Source: Nitrospira sp. (GTDB taxonomy: Bacteria > Nitrospirota > Nitrospiria > Nitrospirales > Nitrospiraceae). Taken from it: DNA of 64,000 nt. Of this stretch, positions 63,174 to 64,000 are shown in pieces (the first letter of the stretch is position 1; each line of letters begins with the position of its first letter). Position numbers and translations under genes: made by a program. Location of the stretch: contig CP060501.1 in the NCBI GenBank assembly GCA_024760545.1, positions 744,001-808,000 of the forward strand, given 5' to 3'. Under the pieces are notes generated by a model, which was not told where the DNA came from, did not search any database, and worked only from the letters and a program-made list of their open reading frames with translations.

Positions 63174-64000
63174 TCAGACAAGGTCCCTCGTTTCAGCGCG
63201 ATAACAATCCAACATCAGGATCAACAGCTCTTCCCTCGCCAACTTGTGGCCTGCGCCTTTCGCCTTGATCTGGGCCGCCACTTCTTTGAGCTCCACACGT
63301 TGACCTGGCGGAAAGCTGCGAAGCAGCGCCGCAAGCTCAGGAGGCGCGTCTCCCCGCTGCGCCAATGCGCCGGCGTCACGCCCTCCACGCATGATCGTCC
63401 CGATCCGGTCAGGCTGCTGCAGACCGATCGCAGCCAACAACTCTCTCATACGATGTCCATACGTATGGTGCGCAAGCACCCGGCGGCGCGCCGCCTCGGC
63501 AATCGCGCGCCGCCCGGATGCATCAGCGAGCCACGTGCGGATGAGTGACGGGACCTCAGCCAGAGTGGTAAACCGGGCCATCTCGTGGGGAGCGAAGAGG
63601 TCGGGAAAGAGTGCCCGCTCATCAACCAGTTGAAACGCGCCGCACGCCGCCAATTCAAACGTCCGTGGATTGACAAAGTCGGCCTCCGGATCGAGCCCAT
63701 CACCCGCACAGGAATGAAGGTTCAAATTGATGGCTGTGGCATTGAAGACCTTCATACAGGTCTCGGTATCGATGCGGGCGCCGCCGCGCTGGAGAACCGG
63801 CGCGAGATCATCCGCTCCTTCCCATTCATTACCCCAAAGCTTGAACGACCAATCCTTCGACAGCCATGTGGGAAGGACCGCGCGACGATTGGCATATCCT
63901 GCGCCGACGAACGACACGTCTGCGCCATATTCACTCTGTTCGGCTGGGGTGAGCGTACGCGGCCGATGCAGCGCAGGGTCAGCCGCCATCGGCAGATAGC
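63174..64000 (-). CDS. CgeB-family glycosyltransferase (5' end outside window)
   Basis: The frame is open to the window edge: YLPMAADPALHRPRTL lies before SEYGADVSFVGAGYANRRAV, a signature of CgeB/Glyco_trans_1_2 proteins. Other marks are WGNEWEGADDLAPVLQ, INLNLHSCAGDGLDPEADFV and NPRTFELAACGAFQLVDERA. The visible part is about 275 residues, the C-terminal half. CgeB-type enzymes are often found in flagellin-glycosylation islands. The ATG at 63989 is internal to the domain and is not the true start. Confidence 0.85.
   Translation of the reverse strand, partial: YLPMAADPALHRPRTLTPAEQSEYGADVSFVGAGYANRRAVLPTWLSKDWSFKLWGNEWEGADDLAPVLQRGGARIDTETCMKVFNATAINLNLHSCAGDGLDPEADFVNPRTFELAACGAFQLVDERALFPDLFAPHEMARFTTLAEVPSLIRTWLADASGRRAIAEAARRRVLAHHTYGHRMRELLAAIGLQQPDRIGTIMRGGRDAGALAQRGDAPPELAALLRSFPPGQRVELKEVAAQIKAKGAGHKLAREELLILMLDCYRAETRDLV

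Overview
This 64 kb window looks like a chromosomal segment of a Nitrospira-type bacterium (phylum Nitrospirota). The assignment is an inference from gene content: an exosortase/exopolysaccharide locus, a compact type II secretion operon, and a large chemotaxis-flagellar block with c-di-GMP-related proteins, with a proteobacteria-like gene style but a distinct gene order. No rRNA, tRNA, CRISPR array, prophage or insertion sequence was recognised.

Region 1 (1-25663, all on the minus strand) is a surface polysaccharide and protein-sorting locus. Transcription runs from high to low coordinates: GDP-mannose dehydratase (gmd), GDP-fucose synthase (fcl), UDP-GlcNAc 2-epimerase (wecB), an exported glycoside-hydrolase-like protein, a Wzx-like flippase, a Wzy-like polymerase, a glycosyltransferase, a CapA-like protein, a methyltransferase, a PaaK-like adenylating enzyme, a bi-domain oxidoreductase, a heparinase-like protein and a second glycosyltransferase. 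Next come a VPLPA-CTERM protein, its likely sorting enzyme (an XrtD-type exosortase fused to EpsI), a WecA-like priming transferase, a TPR lipoprotein (PrsT-like) and the start of a Wza-like exporter. Three sigma-54-like -24/-12 sites lie here. One is upstream of the sorted protein. The other two lie in a diverged 200-bp repeat flanking wecB, each with a GTTCC/GGAAC palindrome about 100 bp upstream. The lower copy is followed by a decayed fragment of a second wecB gene, so the locus has had a partial tandem duplication.

Region 2 (25821-36353, plus strand) is a type II secretion operon in the order gspC-E-F-G-H-I-J-N-L-M-K. The secretin gene gspD and the prepilin peptidase gene gspO are not in the window.

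Region 3 (36470-52729, minus strand) is a chemotaxis and motor block: CheY, a CheZ, MotA, MotB, a STAS protein, a second CheZ-like protein, CheY, CheA, CheW, a large chemoreceptor, CheR, CheD and CheB. After CheB comes a partner-switching set: two STAS proteins, a receiver-PP2C phosphatase, an Hpt protein and a receiver-HATPase kinase. This resembles the Pseudomonas HptB-HsbR-HsbA pathway with the HsbR functions split over two proteins. Between regions 3 and 4 lies a plus-strand FlhG-like ATPase (52907-53806).

Region 4 (53933-64000, minus strand) is the late flagellar block: flagellin with a sigma-28-like promoter, FlaG, FliD, FliS, a FliT-like protein, a degenerate GGDEF protein, a PilZ protein and a small soluble chemoreceptor-like protein. 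Upstream of flagellin are an unrecognised gene and two glycosyltransferases (GT9 and CgeB-like) that may glycosylate flagellin. REP-like palindromes are scattered through the right half, and one appears to be read in frame inside cheA.
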